A DNA stretch of 45,849 nucleotides, taken from NCBI RefSeq assembly GCF_003515065.1, contig NZ_QXGH01000047.1, positions 1 through 45,849 of the forward strand, in the 5' to 3' direction. Each line of letters opens with the position of its first letter. Within the stretch, counting starts at the first letter, position 1. A program made the translations under genes and the position numbers. Of this stretch, positions 25,055 to 33,949 are shown piece by piece. This stretch comes from Nocardioides immobilis (GTDB lineage Bacteria; Actinomycetota; Actinomycetes; Propionibacteriales; Nocardioidaceae). Under the pieces are notes generated by a model. The model worked only from the letters and a program-made list of their open reading frames with translations, searched no databases and was not told the origin of the DNA.

Positions 25055-26836
25055 TCACGCATCGGTGGCATCGGAATGGCGGGTCGCGAACCAGGCGCCC
25101 GCACCGACAGCGAGGCCCGCGATCAGGGCCAATGTCGCGATCCACCAGGGGAAGCCACTGTCGCCGGTCTCATCGGCAGCGCTCGTGGGGGAATCGTCGC
25201 CAGCCAGTTCCCCGCGGTACCCGGGCCGAGGCTGCTCCGTGCCGGGCACATCGACGCCGAGCACGAAGGGTACGTCCACCCGCGGCACGTCGTAGCCGGC
25301 ATCAACACTGACCACGACGAAGTAGTCGCCGGCGACGTTGGCCGCTGCGACCGCCGCGTCGGTCGAACTCCGGTTGCCGTAGGCGACGGGCGCGGTGTCT
25401 GCGTCGATGAGAGCCTCACTTCGTGCTCCGAAGTCTGCACCCTGCGGTGCGACCACCGTGGCCCGGTTGGGGCTGATGACGCTGATCCGTGCTGTCATCC
25501 GGCCATCGACCGATTTCGGGAAACGCGCTGCGGCGCTCAGGCGCTGACCCCAGCCGACGGGAACGCGGAAGATCTGCGTCTCACCGGGGACGATCGCGAC
25601 CTTGTGGGTGCCGACGGCCAGTTGCGGGGCGAGGCTGAACGCGGGCGCCCCGATCTGGAGATCGCCGGTGGGCGACGACAGGTCAGGCGGAGGCAGGTCG
25701 TCCTTTGACGCGATCGGCGTCAGGTGCTCGTCGGGGGCCGGGGCCTCCTCGGCGGCGTAGATCTCCACTTGTGCAGCCGGCAGGTCCTGGTCGCCGATGC
25801 GCCGGACCACGAAGGTGACCGTATCTGCGTCGAGGCACTCCAGATCGGGCTTGGTGAGAGCGGGAACGGGCGCGTACGCAGACAGGACTGCATCGGTGCC
25901 GGTCTCGCCGTGGTCCTCGCCAGCCCCGCAGGACTTGTCGCCGACGAACGCCTCGATCTGCAGCCCATCGCTGCGTGTGGGAGCGTCGGCGCCGCCGCGG
26001 ACTCGAAGCGACGCGTGCAGATGGAGCGTCGACGAGGCCAGGACGCGCTCGAAGGTGTACCAGTGCTCGTCACTGTCGGAGCCGGGCCCGCCGAGGGTGT
26101 CGAACCACGTGCCGGAACGGACCTCCGTCGCCTGGTCGCGCTCGTCGCCGCCGGCGACCGCACTGCCGCCGCCCAGGTAGATCTGAGTGGCGCGGCTGAC
26201 CGTCGTGCCGAGTGCTGTCTCGAGCTGGTCGGCGCCGTGGGCGTCGCGGTAGGTGCCACCGCCCGCGTCGGCGATGCGCATGAGGGTACGACGGTGCGTG
26301 CCGGCAACGTCGAGGCCGACGACGTGCACCCGGAGATCGGGATCGCCCTGGGTGATCCGCGCCGCTACGGCGTAGGGGTCGACATCGCAGGTCGGCGCCG
26401 CGTGCGTCACCAGGATGATCGCGCGCGGCCCCGTGGGCCCGAGCTCGTCGCGCGCCTGCTCGAGTGCAGGTCCGATCGGGCTGGCGCCACGCGAGGGCGG
26501 CAGGTCAAGCGCCGTACTTAGCTGCTCGTGGTTGCCGACCTTCGGCTCGACGAGCACACGAGAGTCGTCGCAGCGTCGCGCCGCGTCCCGGGAACCACTG
26601 GAGCCGTAGACCTGGACGCCGACCTCCTCGCGCGGGCCGAGGGTCGCCGCTGCGGCGCGGACGGCACGATGCGCTGCCTCCATGCGCGTGACTCCCCCGT
26701 CGGTCGTCTCGAACATCGACGCCGAGGCGTCGACCACGAGCATCACCTTGGTGGAGTGGTCGCCGTCCGCCTGGGCCGCCGGAACGTCGGCGACGACCGC
26801 GAGGGCGAGGAGGGCAAGGGCAATCAGTCGACGCAT
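25055..26836 (-). CDS. Exported, membrane-anchored von Willebrand factor type A protein
   Basis: A 593-residue protein. Signal peptide 1-~23, vWA domain ~28-215 with an intact MIDAS start DASASM near residue 36 and further ligand loops (PIGPAL, THAAP). A long extracytoplasmic region ~220-560 follows, rich in Asp and Pro and probably beta structure. One membrane helix (~566-588, WWIATLALIAGLAVGAGAWF) ends in a short cytosolic tail. Such proteins mediate metal-dependent protein adhesion or complex assembly. GGGAG lies 5 bases before the ATG. It is divergent from the HupE-like gene. Confidence 0.82.
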   Translation of the reverse strand: MRRLIALALLALAVVADVPAAQADGDHSTKVMLVVDASASMFETTDGGVTRMEAAHRAVRAAAATLGPREEVGVQVYGSSGSRDAARRCDDSRVLVEPKVGNHEQLSTALDLPPSRGASPIGPALEQARDELGPTGPRAIILVTHAAPTCDVDPYAVAARITQGDPDLRVHVVGLDVAGTHRRTLMRIADAGGGTYRDAHGADQLETALGTTVSRATQIYLGGGSAVAGGDERDQATEVRSGTWFDTLGGPGSDSDEHWYTFERVLASSTLHLHASLRVRGGADAPTRSDGLQIEAFVGDKSCGAGEDHGETGTDAVLSAYAPVPALTKPDLECLDADTVTFVVRRIGDQDLPAAQVEIYAAEEAPAPDEHLTPIASKDDLPPPDLSSPTGDLQIGAPAFSLAPQLAVGTHKVAIVPGETQIFRVPVGWGQRLSAAARFPKSVDGRMTARISVISPNRATVVAPQGADFGARSEALIDADTAPVAYGNRSSTDAAVAAANVAGDYFVVVSVDAGYDVPRVDVPFVLGVDVPGTEQPRPGYRGELAGDDSPTSAADETGDSGFPWWIATLALIAGLAVGAGAWFATRHSDATDA

Positions 26837-26986
26837 GGGAACTCCCAGGGTTGGCTGGCTAGCGCGGACACTATGGCAGGCACCAAGCGGGCTCCACCGG
26901 CCGGGTCGACAGGCGCATCCGACGGTCGCGCGCCGTTGGCCGACTGGTCATTCGGCGGCCAGGTGGCGGCCTTAGCGTGCGCCGCG

Positions 26987-28207
26987 ATGCGCACTCTCGT
27001 GAGGGTCTTCGCCCTGGCCGTCCTTGTCCTCGCGCTCGCCCCGTCCGCGGCGAGTGCGCACGCGATGGACCTCAGCAAGGTCCGACTCGTGCTCGAGGGC
27101 GGCACCGTCCACGGCACCACGGAGATCGCCGTCCCGGCGTTGCAGCAGGTGCTGGGCAGTGACTTCACCGCCGCCGACCACGACGAACTGGCGTCGTACC
27201 TGCGCGAGCACATCGCTGCGGGCACCGACGCCGGCGCGTGGCCGCTGACCATCGGTGCGATGACCACCCGCGAGGCCGACGGCATGACCTGGGTCACGAC
27301 GGCGTTCGCCTTCGATACGGGCTCCGCCGGCACCGGCGACTTCCTGTTCGAGTACGACGCGGTGATCGAGGCCGTCGCCAAGCACGAGGCCGAGGTCGTG
27401 GTGACTGATGGCTCCGGCGACACCGTCGTGGCCGGCGTGATCACCGACATGATCCCCGCCGTCACCATCCACCACGAGGCCTCGACCGGCATCGGCGCGA
27501 TGATCGGCCAGGGGTTTCGGCACGTGCTCGAGGGTGCCGACCACCTGCTCTTCCTGATGACGCTGTTGATAACCGCGCCGTTGATCGCGGTGGGTCGTCG
27601 CTGGGCGGGCCGACGCGCGCTGCGCGGATCACTGTGGGCGGTGCTCCGCGTGGCCACGGCGTTCACGATCGGGCACTCGCTCACGCTGATCGCCGCAGCC
27701 ATGCAGTGGGTCCAGCTTCCCTCGCGCCCCATCGAGGTGCTGATCGCGGTCTCGGTCGGCATTGCCGCAGTCCATGCGATCCGACCGCTGGCCCGCGGCG
27801 GCGAGGACCTCATCGCAGCAGGGTTTGGCCTGGTACACGGGCTCGCGTTTGCCGGGATCCTCGCGGACCTCGGCCTCGACGGGTCGGCGTCGTGGCCGGC
27901 GCTGCTGGGGTTCAACCTCGGCATCGAGCTGGCTCAGCTGACGGTGATCGCTCTGGTCTTCCCGTCGCTGTACGCGATCTCGACGACCCGGTGGTACCCG
28001 ACGGTCCGGAGCGTCGGCGCCGCGTGCATCCTGGTCGCTGCGCTCGGGTGGGCGCTCGACCGGCTGGGGGTGCTGGTTAACCCGCTGGCGCCGCTGGAGA
28101 CCGCCGCAGTGACGCACCCGTGGGCCCTCGTGGCCGCCCTCGCGACACTGGCCGTCGCCGCGGTCGGCCGGGAGCGTCTGGCACCCGAGGCGATCCCCGC
28201 CGCCTGA
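26987..28207 (+). CDS. HupE/UreJ-like membrane protein
   Basis: A 406-residue protein. Signal peptide to about SASAHA at residue 26, an extracytoplasmic beta-rich domain to ~165, then six to seven membrane helices. Conserved GFRHVLEGADHLLF near 178 and GFGLVHGLAFAGIL near 285 carry the His/Asp residues typical of HupE/UreJ_2 proteins, proposed nickel or cobalt permeases. No hydrogenase or urease gene is nearby, so the metal role is untested here. ATG 26987 begins the signal peptide. No ribosome binding site is visible. Confidence 0.8.
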   Translation: MRTLVRVFALAVLVLALAPSAASAHAMDLSKVRLVLEGGTVHGTTEIAVPALQQVLGSDFTAADHDELASYLREHIAAGTDAGAWPLTIGAMTTREADGMTWVTTAFAFDTGSAGTGDFLFEYDAVIEAVAKHEAEVVVTDGSGDTVVAGVITDMIPAVTIHHEASTGIGAMIGQGFRHVLEGADHLLFLMTLLITAPLIAVGRRWAGRRALRGSLWAVLRVATAFTIGHSLTLIAAAMQWVQLPSRPIEVLIAVSVGIAAVHAIRPLARGGEDLIAAGFGLVHGLAFAGILADLGLDGSASWPALLGFNLGIELAQLTVIALVFPSLYAISTTRWYPTVRSVGAACILVAALGWALDRLGVLVNPLAPLETAAVTHPWALVAALATLAVAAVGRERLAPEAIPAA

Positions 28208-28215
28208 CAAATGCC

Positions 28216-28244
28216 GAGGGCCCCGGCTGGATGCCGGGACCCTC
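28216..28244. terminator. Intrinsic terminator, bidirectional
   Basis: Arms GAGGGCCCCGGC (28216-28227) and GCCGGGACCCTC (28233-28244), one mismatch, 5-base loop, between the convergent HupE-like and phosphoesterase genes. Confidence 0.8.
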
Positions 28245-28259
28245 TGGGTCGTGCGGGTG

Positions 28260-29639
28260 TCAGTGGCAGGCCGTCGTACCGCTGTCGCGGAAGGTCTTGC
28301 CTGCCTCCGGGATGAACTCCCAGTCGTAGCTGGAGGCCTTCAGGGTGAACTTCAGGACGCCGTACGTGTCGCTGTTGCGGGCCTCGCTGTTGGCCGCGAT
28401 CGACGTGAAGTTGTAGTGGCTGCGGCCACCGGCACCGTTCACGAAGTGGCGGATGCCGCGGGCCGTGTCGACCTGACCGCTCGGGTTCATCGGGGCGAAC
28501 CGCTCGTAGTTGTGGTTGTGGCCCGTGATCACGACGTCGGCGTTGTAGTCGTACAGCGCCTGGAACAGCGGGCGCATCGCGGTGTCGGGCGAGTGGCTGC
28601 CCGACGTGAACAGCGGGCTGTGCCACATCGCGATCGTGCACAGCTTCGTGTTCGCGGCCAGGTCCTGGCGCAGCCAGGTCTCCTGCGGCGACCCCGCCGA
28701 GGTGCTGACCTCGGAGTTCAGCGAGATGACGTGCCAGTCGCCGATGTCCTTGGAGAACCAGCCGTTGCGGTTCGGGCCGGCCAGTGCCCCGAAGTAGTCG
28801 AAGTAGCCCGAGGCACCGCTGGTGCCGTACTCGTGGTTGCCCGGCGCCGGGATGGTGCGGTTCTTGAACTGGCCCCAGGTCGGGTGGTACCAGGTGTTGT
28901 ACTCGGTCAGCGTGCCGCTGTCGTAGGCATTGTCACCGGCCGCCCACACCGTGGCGGTGCTGGGGAGCGCGCTGATCAGCGCCGCGGTGGCGCTGTCGCC
29001 CGAGCCCGAGCCCGCGATGTCACCGGCACCGACGAAGATCTCGCCACTCGGGTCCGGGGGCGGGGTCGTCGAGGTGGTGATCACCAGCTGCGGGGGGTTG
29101 GCCGACTCGCGCGAGTCGAAGATGGCGTCGTCGGCGTTGTTCGAGATGCCGGCGATCGAGTAGGTCCCGTTGCCGGTGATGCCGGCCGTCACGTCGAGCT
29201 CGACCCAGGTGTTGGCCGTGACCTTGCCGACGCTGGCGATGACGGCGCCATCGATGGCCGGCTGGTTGCTCCAGGTCAGGCCGGTCTCGCTCCAGGCCGT
29301 GTTCGAGGTGAGCTGGAGGGAACCTGCGTTCTTCGAGCCGCCGTTGCTGGCGACGTGCAGGCGCAGGGTGGCGCTGGCGACGGGCTCGGTCAGGCCCGAG
29401 ACGGTGAACTTGGTGAAGGAACGAGCCGCCGGTGTGCGGTCCACGGTGACCGTCGTGGCCGTGCCGTAGTTGGTCCTCGGGTTGGTCTCCGTGACGTAGG
29501 TGTCGGACGCCGGAGCGACGGTGACAACGGCAGCGGTGGCGCCGGGGGCCGTGTACGTGACGAGCGCAGCGGTGACGAGCGCGCCGGTGACGATTGCGGC
29601 GCCGCCGGACACGGCAAGACGTTTGTGACGAGACTGCAT
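28260..29639 (-). CDS. Exported metallophosphoesterase with N-terminal carbohydrate-binding-like domain (paralogue 1)
   Basis: A 459-residue protein. Signal peptide to ~36 (ends GATAA). An N-terminal beta-sandwich, ~38-195 (DTYVTETNPRTNYGT, then FTKFTVSGL, then SETGLTWSNQPA), matches the DNRLRE/CBM96-type domain. After a Pro-rich linker the calcineurin-like phosphoesterase domain has GDIAGSG, AAGDNAY, PGNHEYGT, MWHSPLF and TGHNHNYERF in order, giving the two-metal site. It probably hydrolyses phosphate esters outside the cell. AGGAAA precedes the ATG by five bases. The next gene upstream is a close paralogue. Confidence 0.87.
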   Translation of the reverse strand: MQSRHKRLAVSGGAAIVTGALVTAALVTYTAPGATAAVVTVAPASDTYVTETNPRTNYGTATTVTVDRTPAARSFTKFTVSGLTEPVASATLRLHVASNGGSKNAGSLQLTSNTAWSETGLTWSNQPAIDGAVIASVGKVTANTWVELDVTAGITGNGTYSIAGISNNADDAIFDSRESANPPQLVITTSTTPPPDPSGEIFVGAGDIAGSGSGDSATAALISALPSTATVWAAGDNAYDSGTLTEYNTWYHPTWGQFKNRTIPAPGNHEYGTSGASGYFDYFGALAGPNRNGWFSKDIGDWHVISLNSEVSTSAGSPQETWLRQDLAANTKLCTIAMWHSPLFTSGSHSPDTAMRPLFQALYDYNADVVITGHNHNYERFAPMNPSGQVDTARGIRHFVNGAGGRSHYNFTSIAANSEARNSDTYGVLKFTLKASSYDWEFIPEAGKTFRDSGTTACH

Positions 29640-29706
29640 GCTTTCCTGCCTATCGGGTGAGTTCCGGACCTGGACGAAGAAGCAGTGGCGAACTGAGCCG
29701 CCGGTG

Positions 29707-29783
29707 ACGCTAGGGGATCCGGGGCGCGCGGCGGCCCACCCCCGAATGAACGCGCAGTGACCATCGCCCCTGTCGTCGTGAAC
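29707..29783 (-). promoter_or_regulatory. PHO-box-like promoter of paralogue 1
   Basis: Read on the minus strand: GTTCACGACGA (29773-29783), 10 bp, GGTCACTGCGC (29752-29762), GTTCATTCGGG (29741-29751), 28 bp, then a TAGCGT -10 (29707-29712). GTTCATTCGGG fits every position of the PhoP half-site consensus. The promoter of paralogue 2 has identical spacings. Confidence 0.6.
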
Positions 29784-29799
29784 CCCCGTCGCAGCACGC

Positions 29800-29835
29800 A
29801 ACTGGCCCCGGCCGCATCAGCGACCGGGGCCAGTT
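29800..29835. terminator. Intrinsic terminator of paralogue 2
   Basis: Perfect 12-bp arms, AACTGGCCCCGG (29800-29811) and its complement (29824-29835), 12-base loop, 22 bp after the stop of the gene that ends at 29857. Confidence 0.85.
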
Positions 29836-29856
29836 GGCAGGTGGATCAGCGATGGA

Positions 29857-31251
29857 TCAGTGGCATGCGGTGGTGCCGCTGTCGGTGTACGTCTTGCCCG
29901 CCTCGGGGACGAACTGCCAGTCGTAGCTGTTCGAGTGCAGCGTGAACTTCAGGACGCCGTAGGTGTCGCTGTTACGTGCCTGGCTGTTGGCAGCCGTGGT
30001 GGTGAAGTTGTAGTGGCTCGAACCACCGGCACCGTTGACGAAGTGACGGATACCGCGGACGTTGTCGACCGCACCGCTCGGCGTCATCGGGGCGAACCGC
30101 TCGTAGTTGTGGTTGTGACCCGTTACGACCACGTCAGCGTTGTAGTCGTACAGCGCCTGGAACAGCGGCCTGACCGAGCTGTCCGGACCGTGGCTGCCGG
30201 AGGTGAACAGCGGGCTGTGCCACATCGCCAGGGTGCACGGCTTGGTGTTCGCGGCGAGGTCCTGGCGAAGCCAGGTCTCCTGCGGCGAACCGGCGGCCAT
30301 GTTGACCTCGGAGTTCAGTGAGATGATGTGCCAGTTGCCGAGGTCCTTGGAGAACCAGCCGTTCCGGTTCGGGCCGGCCAGCGCACCGAAGTAGTCGAAG
30401 TAACCCGAGGCGCCGGTGGTGTGGTACTCGTGATTGCCCGGTGCCGGGATCGTGCGGCTCTTGAACGCGCCCCACGACGGGTGGTAGTTCGTGTTGTAGT
30501 TCGCCAGGGTGCCGTCCGGGTACGCGTTGTCGCCAGCGGCGAACACCGTCGCGCTGGAGGGCATGGCGCTGATCAGCGCCGCGGTGGCGTTGTCGCCCGA
30601 ACCGGTGCTCGCGATGTCGCCGGCGCCGACGAGGATCGGGTCCGTGCCCGGGGGCGGCGGCGGGGGCGGCTCGGTGCCCGTGGTGATCACCAGCTGCGGG
30701 TCGAGCGAGGTCTCGCGTGAGTCGAAGTCGGCGCCATTGCTGCTGGCCGAGAGGCCGCCGATCGAGATGACCCCACTCGCCGGGATCAGCCCCGTGACGT
30801 CGATCTCGTACCACGTGTTGATGGCGACCGAGCCGAGCGTGCCCAGAGTCGCGCCGTCGATGGCCGGCTTGTTGTTGTAGGTCACGCCGGTCTCGGACCA
30901 GCTCGTGTTCGACATCAGCTTCCAGGTGCCGCCGCTGGTCGACTCGGCGCCGGCCGCGTTCTTGACGTGGAGACGGAGCTTGGCGCTGGTGATGGTGCCG
31001 CTGACGCCGGTGATGTTGAACTTCATGAAGGTCTGCTGGACCTCCGAGGCATCCACGCCGAGGGTCGAGCTGGTGCCGTAGTTGGTGCTCGCGGCGTTGC
31101 TCTGGACGCGCGCGTCGGCGGTGGGCGTGAGGGTGACGGTGGCGGCGGACGCGCTGGGCGCCGTGAGGGCCATGAGGCCGCCGGCGGCAAGCGCCGCGGT
31201 GACGAGTGAGGCGCCGGCGGTAAGGGCCAGACGCTGGATACGAGACTCCAT
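29857..31251 (-). CDS. Exported metallophosphoesterase with N-terminal carbohydrate-binding-like domain (paralogue 2)
   Basis: A 464-residue protein with the same plan as paralogue 1: signal peptide to ~36 (SASAA), DNRLRE/CBM96-like domain, a PPPPPPP linker near 215, and the phosphoesterase domain with GDIASTG, AAGDNAY, PGNHEYHT, MWHSPLF and TGHNHNYERF. The C-terminal domains are near-identical over long stretches, so the pair arose by a fairly recent tandem duplication; the N-terminal domains and linkers have diverged more. AGGAAA precedes the ATG by about six bases. Each copy has its own terminator and PHO-like promoter, so they are separate transcripts. Confidence 0.87.
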   Translation of the reverse strand: MESRIQRLALTAGASLVTAALAAGGLMALTAPSASAATVTLTPTADARVQSNAASTNYGTSSTLGVDASEVQQTFMKFNITGVSGTITSAKLRLHVKNAAGAESTSGGTWKLMSNTSWSETGVTYNNKPAIDGATLGTLGSVAINTWYEIDVTGLIPASGVISIGGLSASSNGADFDSRETSLDPQLVITTGTEPPPPPPPGTDPILVGAGDIASTGSGDNATAALISAMPSSATVFAAGDNAYPDGTLANYNTNYHPSWGAFKSRTIPAPGNHEYHTTGASGYFDYFGALAGPNRNGWFSKDLGNWHIISLNSEVNMAAGSPQETWLRQDLAANTKPCTLAMWHSPLFTSGSHGPDSSVRPLFQALYDYNADVVVTGHNHNYERFAPMTPSGAVDNVRGIRHFVNGAGGSSHYNFTTTAANSQARNSDTYGVLKFTLHSNSYDWQFVPEAGKTYTDSGTTACH

Positions 31252-31292
31252 GGGTTTCCTGTCGTGAGTGCCGAGGAGTGGAACCGATGAGG

Positions 31293-31369
31293 AGGCTAGG
31301 GCGGGGCGGGGTGGCGATGGTCGTCTGCGCCGTGAACGCGGGGTGATGTTCTTGCGCCGATGCGTGAAC
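31293..31369 (-). promoter_or_regulatory. PHO-box-like promoter of paralogue 2
   Basis: Read on the minus strand: GTTCACGCATC (31359-31369), 10 bp, CATCACCCCGC (31338-31348), GTTCACGGCGC (31327-31337), 28 bp, then TAGCCT (31293-31298). Spacing equals that of paralogue 1 although the bases between the units differ. Confidence 0.58.
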
Positions 31370-31508
31370 CGTCGGACCGCGGCGTGAGCGCGACCTCGGC
31401 CGGGTCGACCTGGTCGACGTACGTGGGTCCTGCTGTTCACTCGCCGGACGTTGCTCCGCCAGGGTCAGGCCGCGCGCAGGTCGCCGGTCAGCGACACGGT
31501 CAAGCCCC

Positions 31509-32744
31509 GTGTACCTGACCACGGTGACCAAGCCGACCAACGTCGACCCGGTTCGTGGCCGGGTCGCGGGGAACGTGGTGGCGCTCGGCGCCGTCAGCCT
31601 GATCACGGACATCTCCTCGGAGATGGTCGCGGCGATCCTGCCCGTCTTCCTCTTCCTCAACCTGCACCTGTCGCCGGCGGCCTTCGGCGCGATCGACGGG
31701 ATCTACACCGGCGCGACGGCCCTGTTGCGGCTGGTGGGCGGATACATCGCCGACCGCACCCAGCAGCGCAAGCTGGTCGCCGGCATCGGTTACGGCCTCT
31801 CGGCACTGATGAAGCCCGCCCTGCTGCTGGCCGGGCGTTCCGCGGCCGCGATCGGTGCGGTGATCGCGATCGACCGCGCGGGCAAGGGACTGCGCACCGC
31901 TCCCCGGGATGCGTTGATCACGCTGTCGTCCCCGCCCGAGTCGCTGGGTCGCGCGTTCGGCGTACACCGCGCGATGGACAGCACCGGCGCCTTCCTCGGG
32001 CCCTTGGTCGCGATGGCGGTGCTGGCGCTGACCGCCGAGTCCTTCGACGCCGTATTCGTCAGCAGCTTCTGCATCGCGATGTTCGGCGTCCTGGTGCTCG
32101 TGCTGTTCGTCCGCGACCACCGCGATCGCCTGGACGACGCACCGCGGGTGGACTTCAGCCAGGTGGGAGGAATGGTCGCCTCGCCGGCGATCCTGCGCCT
32201 GCTGATCGCCTCGTGCATCCTCGGTCTGGTCACGATCGGTGACGGCTTCGTCTACCTCGTGCTGCAGGGCCGGGAAGACCTGAGCATCGCCTGGTTCCCG
32301 ATGCTCTCGGTCGGCACGATGGTCGTGTACATGCTGCTGGCCGTCCCGCTCGGCTCGCTGGGCGACCGGATCGGGCTCCGCACTGTGATGATGGGTGGCT
32401 ACGTCGCGCTCGGACTGGTCTACCTGCTGCTGGTCGGGCCGATCCACGGCGTACTCTCCCTCGTCCTGGCGGTCGTCCTGTACGGCACCTTCTACGCCGC
32501 GACGAACGGCGTGCTGATCGCGCTCGCCGGCCCGGTCATCCCCGAGCACCTGCGCACCACGGGCATCGCCTTGATCCAGACCGGTCAGGCGCTGGCCTAC
32601 CTGGTCTCCTCCATCGCGTTCGGTGTGGCCTGGGGCGTGTGGGGTCCGGTGGCCGCCTGCAAAGTGTCCGCGGCAGCCGTGGTACTCGCGATCGCAGCCA
32701 GCCTGTTCCTGCTCCGCCGTACTCCGGAAAGGGTCTCTGCATGA
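31509..32744 (+). CDS. MFS transporter
   Basis: A 411-residue protein with 11-12 predicted membrane helices. The loop 2-3 motif is DRTQQRK near 85 and a second DRIGLR lies near 295 after helix 8, as in the two-fold MFS repeat. An IDRAGKGLRTAPRDALI stretch near 120 is typical of a subgroup of uncharacterised actinobacterial transporters. Substrate unknown. GTG 31509 was taken as the start; no ribosome binding site is visible. The stop overlaps the start of the following gene (ATGA). Confidence 0.85.
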   Translation: MYLTTVTKPTNVDPVRGRVAGNVVALGAVSLITDISSEMVAAILPVFLFLNLHLSPAAFGAIDGIYTGATALLRLVGGYIADRTQQRKLVAGIGYGLSALMKPALLLAGRSAAAIGAVIAIDRAGKGLRTAPRDALITLSSPPESLGRAFGVHRAMDSTGAFLGPLVAMAVLALTAESFDAVFVSSFCIAMFGVLVLVLFVRDHRDRLDDAPRVDFSQVGGMVASPAILRLLIASCILGLVTIGDGFVYLVLQGREDLSIAWFPMLSVGTMVVYMLLAVPLGSLGDRIGLRTVMMGGYVALGLVYLLLVGPIHGVLSLVLAVVLYGTFYAATNGVLIALAGPVIPEHLRTTGIALIQTGQALAYLVSSIAFGVAWGVWGPVAACKVSAAAVVLAIAASLFLLRRTPERVSA

Positions 32745-33715
32745 TCGACCGACTCAGCCTTCGGGCACGCATGCTGATCGCGGCCGCCGGCGCCGTGCTG
32801 CTCGTCATCGCTGCCGTCGCGTACATCGTGGCGGTACGCGACGCGGACGAGCTGGCGCCCACGTCCGGCCAGCCAATGATCGACGGGCCGCGGATGCTGG
32901 TCGTCTCGGAGCGGAAGCTGGCGACGATCTCGGCCACGGACATGACGTCCTCCCGCCACATCCACGACGTCGACTGCGTCCGGTCGTACGCCGCCGCGGA
33001 CACCAGCGTCTGCATGCGCCCCAAGGACGCCTGGACGCACACGCTGGTCACGATGACCGGACAGCTCGAGGACACCCACGAGTACAAGCTGCCCGGCGTG
33101 CCGAGCCGAGCGAGGGTCTCCGACTCAGGCCGCATGGTCTCGTGGACGACGTTCGTCGGCGGAGACTCGTACACGAGCAGCGGGATGTCGACCCGCACCG
33201 GCGTCATCGACACCCAGACGGGCGACTACCTGCCGAGCATCGAGCACTTCAGCGTCACGCTCGACGGCAAGCCCTACCAGGCGGCCGACGTCAACTACTG
33301 GGGTGTCTCGTTCGCCGACGACGACAACACTTTCTACGCGACCCTGGCCACCGGCGGTGAGCGCTACCTGGTTCGCGGCGACTTCAACGCCGAGACCGTC
33401 GAGACCCTCGCGACCAACGTCGAATGCCCCTCGATCTCCCCCGACGGCACACGACTCGCGTTCAAGCAGGCCATCGACAACGACCCGCAGAAGGGCTGGC
33501 GCATCTCAGTGCTCGAGCTGAGCACGATGGAGATCACGAACCTCAGCGAGACACGCAGCATCGACGACCAGCCCGCGTGGCTCGACAACGAGACAGTGGC
33601 CTACACGTTCCGCGCTGCTGACGGCGTGCCGTCCGTATGGTCCGTCCCGGCCAACGGCACCGGCACCCCCAGGAAGCTCGCCGACAACGCCGAGTCGCCA
33701 GCGCCGCTGCCGTGA
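32741..33715 (+). CDS. Membrane-anchored TolB-like propeller protein
   Basis: A 324-residue protein. A single N-terminal membrane helix (residues ~9-30, MLIAAAGAVLLVIAAVAYIV) leaves the rest outside the cell. The body has WD40/TolB-type beta-propeller repeats (CPSISPDGTRLAFKQ, WRISVLELSTMEITNL, DDQPAWLDNETVAYTF). The ATG overlaps the MFS stop in ATGA, with GGAAAGGG upstream, so translation is coupled and the two products probably work together. The role is unknown. A C-terminal fragment of a relative lies at 12004-12144. Confidence 0.78.
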   Translation: MIDRLSLRARMLIAAAGAVLLVIAAVAYIVAVRDADELAPTSGQPMIDGPRMLVVSERKLATISATDMTSSRHIHDVDCVRSYAAADTSVCMRPKDAWTHTLVTMTGQLEDTHEYKLPGVPSRARVSDSGRMVSWTTFVGGDSYTSSGMSTRTGVIDTQTGDYLPSIEHFSVTLDGKPYQAADVNYWGVSFADDDNTFYATLATGGERYLVRGDFNAETVETLATNVECPSISPDGTRLAFKQAIDNDPQKGWRISVLELSTMEITNLSETRSIDDQPAWLDNETVAYTFRAADGVPSVWSVPANGTGTPRKLADNAESPAPLP

Positions 33716-33949
33716 TCAGCGCGGACCAGGTTGAGATACGAGCCTCGCCGCGCGCGCGCGCACACAGGATCTGCGTTGCCCCTCCGCATCTGCGTGGCCG
33801 CCATGCCCACCACATCTCCATAGTCGAAACACATTCGCCTCCTGGCCGAGACCCGCGATGGTCCAAGCCGATAGATATGAGTACCAACGACAACGACAAC
33901 GACCACGTCCACCTGCGCCGTGTTCATCGAGGGCGAGGCTGCGATTGGC

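Noticed and set aside
26944..26980. Single PHO-like half-site (GGTCATTCGGC) before the HupE-like gene
   Set aside because: Only one unit fits and neighbours do not; single 11-mers of this kind are expected by chance. The same applies to GTTCACTCGCC at about 31435, GTTCACCATGA before the CHAD gene and GTTCACCGGGT at 10944.
33885..33902. CAACGA repeated three times
   Set aside because: A short simple repeat in a gene-free gap with no sign of function.
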